Shown: positions 63,630 through 64,000 of the stretch, one piece after another | Layout of the letters: each line of letters starts with the position of its first letter | How positions within the stretch are numbered: position 1 is the stretch's first letter | Origin: Acestrorhynchus altus | Taxonomy: Eukaryota > Chordata > Actinopteri > Characiformes > Acestrorhynchidae | Reading direction: 5' to 3' | NCBI GenBank assembly: GCA_034509495.1 | Contig: CM067503.1 | Coordinates: forward strand, 6,963,615 to 7,027,614 | DNA: 64,000 nt | The notes under the pieces: model-generated | The model's input: only the letters and a program-made list of their open reading frames with translations | Databases searched by the model: none | Told to the model about the DNA's origin: nothing | Translations under genes and position numbers: made by a program

Positions 63630-63960
63630 GGAAAAGCCTAGATGCAATGAGCACAGGGCATCTTTCACAGGCAACAAATACAACCCAGCCAGACTCGTTA
63701 TTCACCCAGATAATGAAATATGTCAGTCTAAGAGGCACACTCTATTCATCTCTCGCAGACGAGATGACATTAGTGTGGATGGAAATATGGAGATGGGATA
63801 TATATTACATGGCACATGACAATCAGCTCGCACCAAGTGTACAGCATCTCATCGCCGTTAAATTACCCCTCCAGCCTCTTTCTTGATATCAGCTATTTTA
63901 CTTTTGCTTGTGAAAACACATGAAACAGCGATTGGGGTGACAGTCTGTTATACAGGCTGA
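63630..63960. other. candidate conserved non-coding element
   Basis: Long complex block: CCAGATAATGAAATATGTCAG near 63706 (split by no repeat), GCACACTCTATTCATCTCTC near 63736, GATGACATTAGTGTGG near 63762, GCCGTTAAATTACCCC near 63854. A 79-codon frame crosses it but lacks domain features. The last 40 bases of the window are unassigned. Confidence 0.42.
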
Positions 63961-64000
63961 ATGCGCGGCCGTATATTTCCAGACGGAAGCAGAGCAGTGA

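Overview
The window reads as teleost fish nuclear DNA from an intergenic or deep intronic region. The evidence is the repeat content: several families of Tc1-like transposons with their short non-autonomous derivatives, a DANA/Mermaid-like SINE, other tRNA-derived SINEs, an L2-clade LINE 3' end, and long (CA)n, (GA)n and (TA)n microsatellites. The mix is most familiar from otophysan fishes (characins, catfishes, knifefishes, cyprinids). That placement is inferred from remembered repeat families, not from any gene. I found no convincing protein-coding exon, no intact transposase, no tRNA or rRNA gene, no CRISPR array and no bacterial feature. The open frames of 60-161 codons do not look like known proteins, except where they cross transposon fossils.

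Layout. 1-5 kb: a candidate conserved element, then a mosaic of Tc1, LINE, minisatellite and LTR-like pieces, then a 1-kb minisatellite with a 50-bp period (3590-4605). 5-11 kb: candidate conserved non-coding blocks (5175-5450, 6830-7165, 9790-10260, 10335-10835) interrupted by a MITE and an internally deleted Tc1 element (8961-9475). 11-23 kb: mainly copies of two abundant non-autonomous families, called A (Tc1/mariner-type, end motif CACTATATGGACAAAAG) and B, with an ACCAGC-rich inverted repeat (17155-17465), a TA palindrome (18648-18693) and a 16-bp-arm hairpin (20499-20571). 23-37 kb: candidate conserved blocks, a minisatellite (25240-25590), SINEs and four Tc1-type remnants. 37-47 kb: a LINE tail with a clean 14-bp target-site duplication, SINEs of both orientations, another Tc1 fossil and strong candidate conserved blocks (41430-41740, 44790-45200). 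47-54 kb: second copies of both minisatellite families (49150-49372, 50425-51150) and a head-on (TG)n/(CA)n pair. 54-64 kb: SINE and LINE remnants, microsatellites and further candidate conserved blocks up to the right edge (63630-63960).

Interpretation. Roughly a third to a half of the window is recognisable or suspected mobile DNA. Between the repeats lie many 200-600 bp stretches of complex, repeat-free sequence, often carrying TAAT-type homeodomain cores or SOX, MEF2 or RFX-like motifs. That pattern is typical of a gene desert or large intron holding distal enhancers of a developmental regulator. The target gene is not in the window and I do not name it. The conserved-element calls are judged by eye, so a genome alignment is needed to confirm them. 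I did not find a new protein-based system. The least expected structures are the two minisatellite families that each recur at two sites, the facing complementary microsatellites, the head-to-head SINE pair and the 20.5-kb hairpin.
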